Part shown: positions 24,842 to 34,902 of the stretch, in pieces | How positions within the stretch are numbered: the stretch's first letter is position 1 | Layout of the letters: each line of letters starts with the position of its first letter | NCBI RefSeq assembly: GCF_900105585.1 | Contig: NZ_FNRT01000002.1 | Span: 3,720,001 to 3,784,000, forward strand | Length of the DNA: 64,000 bases | Source: Nocardioides exalbidus | GTDB lineage: Bacteria > Actinomycetota > Actinomycetes > Propionibacteriales > Nocardioidaceae | Reading direction: 5' to 3' | Program-made: the position numbers and the translations under genes | Notes under the pieces: generated by a model | The model's input: the letters and a program-made list of their open reading frames with translations, nothing else | Databases searched by the model: none | What the model was told of the DNA's origin: nothing

Positions 24842-25645
24842 GGCCGCGGGGAGCGAGAGCCCCAGCGCCTCCGCGAGACGCGCGGGATCGGCCACCGACA
24901 ACGTCGCGCCGGGGTGCCGGATCGTGCCGGTCGGGTCGATGGCGGGGACGGGGGAGTGGAAGGTGAGGCAGAGTGCCCGCTCGCCGTTGGTCGTGAAGGA
25001 GATGCCGCGGTCGGCGAGGGACAGGTGCGGGGGACCGGCGGTCTTCACGAACCCGAAGCCGCCGGACGCCTCGGCCGACGCGATGTTGCTGCGCGGGGTC
25101 GCGAGCCGCCACGGGCCGTAGCCGACGTAGAGCCACTCGGGGCCCACCTCGATGGTCGTCGTGCGCGGCGTGATGCCGAAGGGGCGACCGGCCAGGGCAT
25201 ACGTCCGGTCGAAGCGGAAGTCGAACGTCTCGACCGGTTCCTGATCCCGAGCCAGGCCGAAGCGGTCACGGACGAGGCCGCGGAGCGCGGCGGCTGCAGG
25301 GATGCGATAGGGCTGCAGGAGCGTCGCCGACGCACCGTGGACGCGGAGCAGGGCACGACTTCCACCCCCGGCGGCGGGAAGCACGTGGTGCGACATCTCG
25401 ACCGACGCCGGGCCACGGTGCACCCGCCAGGACCACGATCGTCGGACGGCGTCGACGGCGGTCACCTCGAAGTCGATCGACACCGGTCCGGGGCCGTGCA
25501 CGCGCCCCGTCGTGCCGACCTCGAGCTCGTCGTGCGACGCCTCGACGGCGGTGATCAGCGGCGCCCAGACCGGCCAGGTCGACGGGGTGGTGAACCGCAG
25601 CCAGGCCTCGTCGGCGCCGGCCGGTCCGTGTGCGTGGACGAGCAC
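24839..25645 (-). CDS. SRPBCC-family protein
   Basis: 268-residue protein. The N-terminal 140 residues fit the START/SRPBCC ligand-binding fold (DEAWLRFTTPSTWPVWAPLITAVEASHDELEVGTTGRV, ending near AAALRGLVRDRF). The C-terminal half is a separate beta-rich domain (FGITPRTTTIEVGPEWLYVGYGPWRLATPRSNI) resembling a PH-like region. The GTG at 25645 lies 7 nt after the stop of the FMN-binding gene; the long upstream frame is a shadow of that gene. Ligand unknown. Its TAG stop doubles as part of the next gene's -10. Confidence 0.7.
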   Translation of the reverse strand: MLVHAHGPAGADEAWLRFTTPSTWPVWAPLITAVEASHDELEVGTTGRVHGPGPVSIDFEVTAVDAVRRSWSWRVHRGPASVEMSHHVLPAAGGGSRALLRVHGASATLLQPYRIPAAAALRGLVRDRFGLARDQEPVETFDFRFDRTYALAGRPFGITPRTTTIEVGPEWLYVGYGPWRLATPRSNIASAEASGGFGFVKTAGPPHLSLADRGISFTTNGERALCLTFHSPVPAIDPTGTIRHPGATLSVADPARLAEALGLSLPAA

Positions 25646-25652
25646 CGGGTCG

Positions 25653-26135
25653 TCAGAGGGCGACGGTGTCGTTGTCGCCGAGGTCGGGCGTCCCTCGACC
25701 GACGAGGCCCTTGGCCAGCTCGAGGACCGACGCGACCTTGCCGGGGGAGTCCCAGTACTCCGCGGAGCTGCCCGACACCTCGAGCAGGACGTTGGACTCG
25801 TCCTCCGGCCCACCGGTCATGAAGACACCGGCCGACAGGTCCCAGAGCTGCTTGAGCTTCTCCCGGTCCTCGCTCACCCGCGCCGTGCCGGTCAGCGACA
25901 CCCAGCCGTCGCCACTGGCGTACGCGACGTTGACCCGCGGGTCGGCCTCGATCGCGCGGACCTTGTCGGTGTCGCGCTCGGTGAGGAACCAGACGGTGCC
26001 CGGGTGCTCGAAGTCCTGGGTGCCCATCGGCGTCGAGACGAGGGCGCCGTCGGCCGAGACGTAGGTCAGCACCGCGATGCGGGTGTCCTCCATGATCTCG
26101 GCAACGGTCGCGAGCTGGTCGTCATGAGTGGTCAT
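25653..26135 (-). CDS. Pyridoxamine 5'-phosphate oxidase-family (general stress protein 26-like) flavin protein
   Basis: 160-residue split-barrel protein resembling FMN/F420-binding general stress protein 26. Visible strands: TRIAVLTYVSADGALVSTPMGTQ, TVWFLTERDTDKVRAIEADPRVNVAYAS, and GWVSLTGTARVSEDREKLKQLW. It lacks the full PdxH active-site set, so a stress or redox role is more likely than vitamin B6 synthesis. The ATG at 26135 is chosen for the conserved N-terminus MTTHDDQLATVAEIM. First gene of a three-gene operon; divergent from the UvrA-like gene. Confidence 0.82.
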   Translation of the reverse strand: MTTHDDQLATVAEIMEDTRIAVLTYVSADGALVSTPMGTQDFEHPGTVWFLTERDTDKVRAIEADPRVNVAYASGDGWVSLTGTARVSEDREKLKQLWDLSAGVFMTGGPEDESNVLLEVSGSSAEYWDSPGKVASVLELAKGLVGRGTPDLGDNDTVAL

Positions 26136-26289
26136 GCCATCGACCGTCGCACGATGCGCAGATGCGGCACCACACACCGAGGGGCGGGCCGGCCCGCGGC
26201 GATGTCACGTCCCCGCGTCCCCGTCCGTCGTACTGGCAGGATTGCCCGCGCGAGCAGGCACACGACACGACCGGGGAGACACCGAGGCG

Positions 26290-28653
<2,364 letters not shown>

Positions 28654-28659
28654 CGCCAC

Positions 28660-29451
28660 TCAGGCCTGGCAGACCGGGCACCAGAAGAGCCGCCGCGCTC
28701 CGATGGTCGTGTCCTGCACCGGCGTGCCGCAGATCCGGCACGGCAGTCCGGCGCGTCCGTAGGCGTAGTGCGCGTCGACCCGCCGCGGCCGCCCGGCGGG
28801 ACGCTCCCGGTCCTCGGGGTGCGTCGTGACGATGCGGCCGGCGCGCACGCCGGCGCGGAGCAGGCCGACGAGGTCGTCCCACAGCGCGTGCAGCGTCGCC
28901 GCGTCGTGGGCCCGCCCCGGCCGGAACGGGTCGAGGCGCTGCCGGAACAGCACCTCCGCGCGATAGACGTTGCCGACGCCCGCGACGACCGACTGGTCCA
29001 TCAGGAGCGTGGCGATCGGCGCCCGGCTGCGCAGCACGCGAGCCACGAAGGCCTCCACGTCCGGCCGACGTCGCAACGGGTCCGGGCCCAGCCGCGCGAG
29101 GATCCCGCGGCGCTCGTCGTCGGTCAGCACCTCGCACGCGGTCGGGCCACGGAGCTCCAGCCAGTGACCGCCCCCGAGGAGGCGGAGCCGCAGGGCACCA
29201 CGGGTCGGGGGAGCGGGCAGCACCCCGTCGCGGAACTTGCCGTAGAGCCCGAGGTGCACGTGCAGCCACAGGTCGTCGTAGCGGTGGAAGAGGTGCTTGC
29301 CCCACGCGTCCGTCGCCGCGAGCTCGCGGCCGTCGAGCAGGGCCGCACCGTCCTCGAAGCGGCCCTGGGGGCTGTCCGCCGACACGTGGCTGCCGCCCAG
29401 CAGCCGGGCGTGGCGACGGGCGAGTCGGTGGATCGTGTGTCCCTCTGGCAC
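28660..29451 (-). CDS. nei: Endonuclease VIII / formamidopyrimidine-DNA glycosylase family protein
   Basis: 263-residue bifunctional DNA glycosylase/AP lyase that removes oxidised bases. The mature N-terminus would be PEGHTIHRLARRH, with catalytic Pro2 and Glu3. The H2TH helix region (MDQSVVAGVGNVYRAEVLF) and a C-terminal zinc finger (CRICG and CPVCQ) complete the Nei layout. The start is the GTG at 29451, because the proline must follow the initiator. The PEGH N-terminus and finger favour Nei over MutM. It is convergent with the UvrA-like gene, 6 nt away. Confidence 0.9.
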   Translation of the reverse strand: MPEGHTIHRLARRHARLLGGSHVSADSPQGRFEDGAALLDGRELAATDAWGKHLFHRYDDLWLHVHLGLYGKFRDGVLPAPPTRGALRLRLLGGGHWLELRGPTACEVLTDDERRGILARLGPDPLRRRPDVEAFVARVLRSRAPIATLLMDQSVVAGVGNVYRAEVLFRQRLDPFRPGRAHDAATLHALWDDLVGLLRAGVRAGRIVTTHPEDRERPAGRPRRVDAHYAYGRAGLPCRICGTPVQDTTIGARRLFWCPVCQA

Positions 29452-29513
29452 GCGGCGATCGTCGCCGACGAGACCACGCGTCAGGCACACCCCTCGGGTG
29501 CAAGACTCGTCCG

Positions 29514-30422
29514 GTGACCCGCACCAGCCTCAGCAACGCCATCACCGCGCGTCCCGTCGTCCTCGACGGCGGCCTCGCCACCCTCCTCGAGCGGCACGGC
29601 CACGACCTCTCCTCCGACCTCTGGTCCGCCCGGCTCCTGCGCGACGACCCGGCCGCGATCGAGCGCGCGCACCGTGAGTTCTTCGAGTCCGGGGCCGAGG
29701 TGGCCACCACCGCGTCCTACCAGGTCTCCTTCGAGGGCTTCGGCGCCACCGGCGTCGACCGGGACGAGGTGGCGCGGCTGCTGCGCCGCAGCGTGTCGCT
29801 CGCGGCCGACGCGCGCGACGCGGCCGCCCCCGACGCCTGGGTGGCGGCGTCGGTCGGGCCCTACGGCGCCGTGCTGGCCGACGGCTCGGAGTACCGGGGT
29901 GACTACGACCTCGACGTCGCCGGCCTGCGCACCTTCCACCGACCGCGGCTCGACGTGCTCGCCGCGACCGTGGGGGAGGGCGCGGACATCCTGGCGATCG
30001 AGACGATCCCGTGCCTGGCCGAGGTCGAGGCCGTGCTGGCCGAGCTCGACGGCACCGGCGTGCCGGCCTGGCTGTCGCTGTCGGCCGCCGGGGACCGCAC
30101 CCGGGCGGGCGAGGCGCTGGAGGACGCGTTCGCGATGGCGGCCGACGTCCCCGAGGTGCTCGCCGTGGGCGTCAACTGCACCACTCCGGCCGACGCCCGG
30201 GCCGCCGTGCCGCTGGCCGGGGCGCACGGCGCTGCCATCGTCTACCCGAACTCCGGCCAGGCCTGGAACGCGGAGACGCGTGCGTGGGAGGGGCGCTCCG
30301 CCTTCGACGCCGAGGACGTCTCGGCGTGGGTCGCGGCCGGGGCCCGGCTGGTGGGTGGATGCTGCCGGGTCGGCCCCGAGGACGTCTCCGCGCTGCGGCA
30401 GCTGGTGGGCGCTACGACGTGA
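29514..30422 (+). CDS. mmuM: Homocysteine S-methyltransferase
   Basis: 302-residue betaine/homocysteine-methyltransferase-fold enzyme that methylates homocysteine, usually from S-methylmethionine. Zinc ligands are visible in GVNCTT (Cys near residue 223) and GGCCRVG (Cys pair near 284). N-terminal VVLDGGLATLLERHG and ATTASYQVSFEGF are family blocks. A GTG start at 29514 is preceded by AAGACT 6 nt away, close to the leaderless pattern. Its last bases overlap the end of the convergent helR gene. Confidence 0.88.
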   Translation: MTRTSLSNAITARPVVLDGGLATLLERHGHDLSSDLWSARLLRDDPAAIERAHREFFESGAEVATTASYQVSFEGFGATGVDRDEVARLLRRSVSLAADARDAAAPDAWVAASVGPYGAVLADGSEYRGDYDLDVAGLRTFHRPRLDVLAATVGEGADILAIETIPCLAEVEAVLAELDGTGVPAWLSLSAAGDRTRAGEALEDAFAMAADVPEVLAVGVNCTTPADARAAVPLAGAHGAAIVYPNSGQAWNAETRAWEGRSAFDAEDVSAWVAAGARLVGGCCRVGPEDVSALRQLVGATT

Positions 30423-32577
30423 GCAGCACCAGCTGCTGCGTGGCACGCGTCATCGCGACGTAGCGGTCGACGGCCCCGGTGATGCCGTCGCCGAGCCTCT
30501 GCGGATCGACCAGGACGACGAGGTCGAACTCGAGGCCCTTCGCGAGCTCCGGCGTGAGCGAGCGGACGCGCGCCGAGTCGGCGTACGACGCGTCGCCGAT
30601 GACGACAGCGGTTCCCTCGGCGTGCTCGGCGAGCCACTCGGCCACGATCCGGTCGCGGTCGGCCACCGGGGCGCGGAGCACCGGGATCCGGCTCTCGCGG
30701 ATCGACGTCGGGACGTTGGCGTCGGGGAGCACGGCCCGGATCACCGGCTCGGCCTCGGCCATGACCTCGGCGGGCGTGCGGTAGTTCACCGTGAGTGGGG
30801 CCACGGTCGCGTCCGGGAGACCGATGCGCGTGAGCCGCTCGGTCCACGTCTCGGTGAAGCCGTGCCGCGCCTGGGCGGGGTCGCCGACGATCGTGAAGCT
30901 CCGCGACGGGTTGCGCCGCAGGAGCATCTGCCACTCCGCGTCGCTGAGCTCCTGGGCCTCGTCGACCACGATGTGCGCGAACGGCCCCTCCAGCAGGTCG
31001 GGGTCGGCCGTCGGCAGCGCTGCGTCGTCGACCAGCGCGGTCTGGAGGTCGCCGTGGACGAGCATCGAGACCAGCCCGTCGCCGAACTCGTCGGCGCCGG
31101 ACTCGCGTGCGGTCGTGCGCAGGTCGTCGATGACCTCTCCCATCCTGGCCCGCTCGCGCGCCTCGGCCGCCTGCGTACGACGCCGGCGGCGCGACGCCTC
31201 CGGGTCGCCGAGCCGCAGCCGGGCCGCGTCGAGCAGCGGGAGGTCGGCGTACGTCCATGCCTCCGGGTCCTCGCGACGCAGCGCCGTGACCTCGTCGGGC
31301 CCGAGCCACGGCGTGCAGTGGCGGAGGTAGGCCGGGACCGTCCAGAGGTCGCCGACGAGGTCGGTGTGCTCGAGGAGCGGCCAGTGGCGGTCGAACTCCT
31401 CGCGGAGGGCCGCGTTGCGCTCCAGCACGGCGCGGAACTCGTCAGGGGAGAGGTCGTCGAGGTCCGCCTTGTCCACCAGGATCGTGAGCACCTCCTCCCA
31501 CACGTCGTCGCGAGCCAGGTTGTGCGGGGTGCCGGGGTCGGCGGAGTCGAAGGCCTCCTTCCACTCCGCGACGGTGATCCGGACGTCGGCCCACGGCGTC
31601 TCCACGAGCAGGGCGTCGCTCGGCGGCTCCTCGTAGAGCGCCACCGCCGGCTCGATCGCGGCGACCATGCGGAGGTCGGCCTTCAGCGCCGCCACGCGCT
31701 CGTCCGCCTCCGGGCGGGCAGCGGGCGCCTCGGGCACGAGGTCGCGCACCGTGCAGGTCTGCACGCCCTCCTCGCCCAGGCTGGGCAGGACGTCGCTGAC
31801 GTAGGCCAGGTAGGGCTGGTGGGGTCCGACGAAGAGGACACCGCCGTGACGGTGCCCGAGCCGCGGGTCGGAGTACAGGAGGTAGGCCGTGCGGTGCAGC
31901 GCCACGACCGTCTTCCCCGTGCCCGGGCCTCCGTCGACCACCAGCGCGCCCTTCGAGCCCGCGCGGATGATGGCGTCCTGGTCGGACTGGATCGTGCCGA
32001 GCACGTCGCGCATCCGCGCCGTCCGGCTGCCCCCGAGGGTCGCGATGAACGCGGACTGGTCGTCGAGCGCGGCGGTGTGGGTGAGCCCCTCCTCGGTGAA
32101 CGCCTCGTCCCAGTAGTCGACGATGCGGCCACCGGTCCACCGGTAGCGACGACGGCTGACGAGTCCCTGCGGATGGGCGTGCGTGGCGGCGAAGAACGGT
32201 TCGGCAGCGGGGGAGCGCCAGTCGACGAGGAGGCGCCTGCCGTCCTGGTCGGAGAGCCCGAAGCGGCCGATGTACGTCGGCTCGGCGACGCCCTCGTGGA
32301 CGATGCGGCCGAGGCAGAGGTCGAGGTCGAAGCGGCGCAGCGCCCGCAGCCGCGCGGTCTGGCGGTGCACCTCCTGGTCCCGCTCGAGGGCCGCGGTGCC
32401 GTGGCGCGCGGTGGCCTGCTTCGTCTCGGCCAGGCCGGCCTCGAGCTCGGCGATGGCGTGCTCGAGGCTCGCGGCGACGGTGCGGAAGTGGTCGCGGTCG
32501 GTGTCGGTCAGGGACGGTTCGAGCTTGTCGGCGAGGGCGTCGGGAAGGGCGAAGGGAGCGGTGTCGTGCGGCATCAC
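30412..32577 (-). CDS. helR: RNA polymerase-recycling ATPase HelR (HelD-like)
   Basis: 721-residue UvrD-like SF1 ATPase of the actinobacterial HelD/HelR class. These enzymes pull stalled RNA polymerase off DNA and, for HelR, displace rifamycins. An N-terminal coiled arm (about 25-85) is followed by a split helicase core. Walker A is GGPGTGKT (Lys222), Walker B VVDEAQE, plus GDPAQARHGF and C-terminal YVAMTRATQQL. The length matches HelR/HelD (about 720-740). The start codons GTG (32577) and ATG (32574) are adjacent. A CACACT hexamer 7 nt before the GTG hints at leaderless initiation. A rifamycin-associated-element-like dyad lies upstream, which supports the HelR call. Confidence 0.85.
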   Translation of the reverse strand: MMPHDTAPFALPDALADKLEPSLTDTDRDHFRTVAASLEHAIAELEAGLAETKQATARHGTAALERDQEVHRQTARLRALRRFDLDLCLGRIVHEGVAEPTYIGRFGLSDQDGRRLLVDWRSPAAEPFFAATHAHPQGLVSRRRYRWTGGRIVDYWDEAFTEEGLTHTAALDDQSAFIATLGGSRTARMRDVLGTIQSDQDAIIRAGSKGALVVDGGPGTGKTVVALHRTAYLLYSDPRLGHRHGGVLFVGPHQPYLAYVSDVLPSLGEEGVQTCTVRDLVPEAPAARPEADERVAALKADLRMVAAIEPAVALYEEPPSDALLVETPWADVRITVAEWKEAFDSADPGTPHNLARDDVWEEVLTILVDKADLDDLSPDEFRAVLERNAALREEFDRHWPLLEHTDLVGDLWTVPAYLRHCTPWLGPDEVTALRREDPEAWTYADLPLLDAARLRLGDPEASRRRRRTQAAEARERARMGEVIDDLRTTARESGADEFGDGLVSMLVHGDLQTALVDDAALPTADPDLLEGPFAHIVVDEAQELSDAEWQMLLRRNPSRSFTIVGDPAQARHGFTETWTERLTRIGLPDATVAPLTVNYRTPAEVMAEAEPVIRAVLPDANVPTSIRESRIPVLRAPVADRDRIVAEWLAEHAEGTAVVIGDASYADSARVRSLTPELAKGLEFDLVVLVDPQRLGDGITGAVDRYVAMTRATQQLVLLTS

Positions 32578-32601
32578 GCCGAGCAGTGTGGGTCACCGAC
32601 A

Positions 32602-32635
32602 GGGTCTTGAAACAAGCCCCCTGATCGCCTATACC
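32602..32635. promoter_or_regulatory. RAE-like inverted repeat with overlapping promoter between helR and the thioesterase gene
   Basis: The 19-bp dyad GGGTCTTG-AAA-CAAGCCCC (32602-32620; one mismatch) closely resembles the rifamycin-associated element found before rifamycin-resistance genes, as I recall its consensus. For the + strand gene a near-ideal promoter overlaps it: TTGAAA (32607-32612), 17-nt spacer, TATACC (32630-32635), then 6 nt to the GTG at 32642. The dyad also lies about 25-43 nt upstream of helR on the other strand. Confidence 0.6.
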
Positions 32636-32641
32636 TTGGGA

Positions 32642-33094
32642 GTGGAGGAAGCCGCTGGCCACGACGGGGGCCTCGCTTCCGTCCCGATCCTGGAGGCCAT
32701 GGGCATCCGCGTCGTCGAGGTCCGGCCCGGTTTCGCGAGCGCCGACCTGCCGCCCGAGCCCAACACCAATCACTTCGGGGTCACCTACGCCGGGTCGCTC
32801 TTCAGCGTGGCCGAGATGCTCGGTGGCCTGCTCGCGATGGCGAGCTTCGACCTCGGCGGCGAGCTCGCCGGCTTCGTGCCGCTCGTCAAGGAGTCGACCA
32901 TCCGGTTCCGGCGGCCCGCGCTGGGCGTCGTACGCGCCGAGGCGTCGTTGCCGGACGACGAGGTCGCCCGCGTCCGCGAGTCGGCGCTCACCACCGGGAA
33001 AGGTGAGTTCGCGCTCGAGGCGACCCTGACGGACGCGGGGGGAGAGGTCGTCGCGTCCACCGTCGGGACCTACCAGGTCCGGCGCCTCGGGTGA
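32642..33094 (+). CDS. PaaI/DUF4442-type hotdog thioesterase-like protein
   Basis: 150-residue hotdog-fold protein (EPNTNHFGVTYAGSLFSVAEMLGGLLAMASFDL is the typical helix-strand region) with the VPLVKESTIRFRRPALG strand. This resembles DUF4442/YiiD-type acyl-CoA thioesterases; substrate unknown. The GTG at 32642 fits a leaderless transcript from TTGAAA-N17-TATACC. An internal ATG at 32699 is the alternative. Its stop overlaps the start of the exporter gene, so both share the RAE-like promoter region with helR. Confidence 0.72.
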   Translation: MEEAAGHDGGLASVPILEAMGIRVVEVRPGFASADLPPEPNTNHFGVTYAGSLFSVAEMLGGLLAMASFDLGGELAGFVPLVKESTIRFRRPALGVVRAEASLPDDEVARVRESALTTGKGEFALEATLTDAGGEVVASTVGTYQVRRLG

Positions 33095-34305
33095 TCTCCC
33101 CGAGCTTCGCCCGCTACTGGCGCGCGTCTGCGGTCTCCGGCTTCGGCACCTACGTCACCCTCTTCGCTCTGCAGGCGCTGGTGGTCCTCACCTTGGACGG
33201 GACGGCGTCCGACGTCGGCTGGCTCAACGCCGTGCGGTGGCTGCCGTACCTCGTCGTCGGGATCGTGGTCGGCGCGCTCGTCGACGGACGGCGCCGGCTG
33301 CCGCTGATGGTCGGCACCGACGTGGTGCAGGCCGTGCTCCTGCTCGCGATCCCGCTCCTGTGGTGGCTCGATGTGCTGACCCTGCCGGTGCTGCTGGTCG
33401 TGGTCGCCGCCTACGGCACCGCCGCGGTCGTGAACAGCTCGGCGTCGATGTCGTTCCTGCCGCGGATCGTCGGACGCGAGGACCTGCAGCGGGCGCACGC
33501 GCGGATCGACGGCGCCGACGCCGTGGCGACCACGTCAGGGCCGGCGATCGGGGGACTACTGGTTAGCCTCGTCGGTGCGCCGGTCGCCGTCCTGGTCGAC
33601 TCCCTCACCTATCTCTACTCGGCGCTCACCCTGCGCCGGATCGAGCACGAGGAGCCGCCTGCCCGCGCCGGGCTGACGGTGCGAGGGCTGCTCGCGGACA
33701 TCGGCGAGGGCATCCGGTGGGCCTACGGCCGCTCCGGTCTCGCCACCCTGGCGATCAACACGCACGGATGGTTCCTCGCCCACGCCGTCGTCGGTGTCGT
33801 GCTGGCGCCGTACGCGTTCCTGGTCCTCGACCTCAGCGCCGTCCAGCTCGGTGTCACGGGAGCCGTCGGAGGCGTCGGCGCAGTGGTCGGCACCCTCGTC
33901 ACCACGGCCGTCGGCCGCAGGCTCGGCACCGGCTGGACGATCATCCTGTGCCACGCGATCACCACGGTCGCCGTCGTGACGTACGCCGTTGCGGGCCAGG
34001 TCGGCGGCGCCGCTGTGGTCGTGCTGGCGCTCGGGCAGCTGCTCTACGGACTCGCGATGGGCATGAGCAACTCCCACGAGATGAGCTATCGCCAGCTGGT
34101 GACGCCCGACGAGCTCCAGGCCCGCACCAACACCACGTTGCGCTCGCTCAACCGCGCGGTCGTCGTGGTGGCCTCGCCGATCGCCGGCATCCTGGCCGAC
34201 GCCTGGGGTATCACACCGGTGCTCGTGCTCTCGGCCGTGCTGTTCGGGCTCGTCACGCTCAGCCTGGCTGCAACGCCGTTCCGGAACGTCCGGGCGCCGG
34301 TGTAG
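33091..34305 (+). CDS. MFS transporter (MFS_3-type exporter)
   Basis: 404-residue protein with about twelve hydrophobic segments. N-terminal SFARYWRASAVSGFGTYVTLFALQALVVL and the LVDGRRRLPLMVGTD cytoplasmic loop match the MFS_3 drug/siderophore-exporter group. The GTG at 33091 overlaps the stop of the thioesterase gene (GTGA), so the two are co-expressed. Because the pair is divergent from helR across a RAE-like dyad, an antibiotic-efflux role is a reasonable guess, but the substrate is unknown. Confidence 0.85.
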   Translation: MISPSFARYWRASAVSGFGTYVTLFALQALVVLTLDGTASDVGWLNAVRWLPYLVVGIVVGALVDGRRRLPLMVGTDVVQAVLLLAIPLLWWLDVLTLPVLLVVVAAYGTAAVVNSSASMSFLPRIVGREDLQRAHARIDGADAVATTSGPAIGGLLVSLVGAPVAVLVDSLTYLYSALTLRRIEHEEPPARAGLTVRGLLADIGEGIRWAYGRSGLATLAINTHGWFLAHAVVGVVLAPYAFLVLDLSAVQLGVTGAVGGVGAVVGTLVTTAVGRRLGTGWTIILCHAITTVAVVTYAVAGQVGGAAVVVLALGQLLYGLAMGMSNSHEMSYRQLVTPDELQARTNTTLRSLNRAVVVVASPIAGILADAWGITPVLVLSAVLFGLVTLSLAATPFRNVRAPV

Positions 34306-34337
34306 GCACCCCACGAGGATGTGATTCGGCCGCCGAC

Positions 34338-34404
34338 GCCACACGTGTCCGAGACATGGCCCTCGTGGTGCATCGAGAGGGGCAGTATCGCGGACACGTG
34401 TGGC
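34338..34404. repeat. 14-bp perfect inverted repeat with 39-nt spacer
   Basis: GCCACACGTGTCCG (34338-34351) and CGGACACGTGTGGC (34391-34404) are exact reverse complements. It lies just downstream of the MFS gene. It could be a terminator or the end of a lost mobile element. Confidence 0.7.
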
Positions 34405-34442
34405 GAGAGGGGTTCCCTGAGCGTGAGTATATCGCCGATAAC

Positions 34443-34455
34443 TGACATTATGTCA
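34443..34455. promoter_or_regulatory. 13-bp palindrome TGACAT-T-ATGTCA
   Basis: Perfect A+T-rich dyad in an otherwise G+C-rich gap, of the kind bound by dimeric repressors. No adjacent gene start clearly uses it, so it may be an orphaned operator. Confidence 0.4.
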
Positions 34456-34481
34456 TTACAAGTGGATCGGGCCACTCCTCC

Positions 34482-34530
34482 CGACAATGGAGCCAGGAGC
34501 CCGATCTACCGGCGCCTGGCTCCACTGTCG
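34482..34530. repeat. 16-bp inverted repeat (one mismatch)
   Basis: CGACAATGGAGCCAGG (34482-34497) and CCTGGCTCCACTGTCG (34515-34530) with a 17-nt loop. It ends 8 nt before the stop codon of the LPMO remnant and could have been that gene's terminator. Confidence 0.65.
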
Positions 34531-34537
34531 GCGTCCG

Positions 34538-34711
34538 TCAGTCGTGCTCGAGCCCGTTGCCCACGCCGCTCACGACGTCCACGTCGACGCAGTTGTAGAA
34601 CGCGTTGACCGTGTCGGCGACGTTCCAGCGCGCCAGGATCGTGTGGCGCCCGGGCGACAGGCCGGTGATCGTGTGGCTGATGATGTGGATGACGGCCGAT
34701 CGGCCGGTGCC
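34538..34711 (-). pseudogene. C-terminal remnant of an AA10 lytic polysaccharide monooxygenase
   Basis: In the third - strand frame the last 57 codons before TGA (34538-34540) read like the end of a chitin/cellulose-active LPMO. SPGRHTILARW is followed by NVADTVNAFYNCVDVDV, the conserved C-terminal strand pair with the Tyr/Phe and Cys of the AA10 fold. The frame is closed by a stop at 34712-34714. No copper-binding N-terminal His, signal peptide or remaining 120 or so residues are found upstream, where the antiporter gene begins. It is therefore a truncated, non-functional fragment. It has no start codon or ribosome site. Confidence 0.7.
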
Positions 34712-34747
34712 TCAGGACCGTAGGAAGCACCCTCGACGCGCCACAAG

Positions 34748-34760
34748 GGACCATTGGTCC
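34748..34760. promoter_or_regulatory. 13-bp palindrome GGACCA-T-TGGTCC
   Basis: Perfect dyad about 140 nt upstream of the antiporter gene. A related half-site (GGACCACTGG) follows about 25 nt later. It may be an operator; its target is unknown. Confidence 0.35.
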
Positions 34761-34889
34761 GGTCCCCTGACAAACCCACCGGACCACTGGCGTCGTACGA
34801 CGACGAAGGTGCTAGTCACGGGTCTGGCGGACTCCCCAGCGGATCGCGGTGCCGTCGGTCTTGCATCCTGAGACCGGACCGTCGCGGCC

Positions 34890-34895
34890 TACCCT
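34890..34895 (+). promoter_or_regulatory. -10 element of the antiporter gene (leaderless)
   Basis: TACCCT, 7-nt spacer, GTG at 34903. The ATG at 34897 would lie only 1 nt downstream of the hexamer. Confidence 0.55.
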
Positions 34896-34902
34896 GATGC
34901 CC

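Noticed and set aside
34570..34787. Short - strand frames annotated over the LPMO remnant
   Set aside because: They are in other frames and have Arg/Ser-rich shadow composition; the LPMO-like residues are in the frame ending at 34538.
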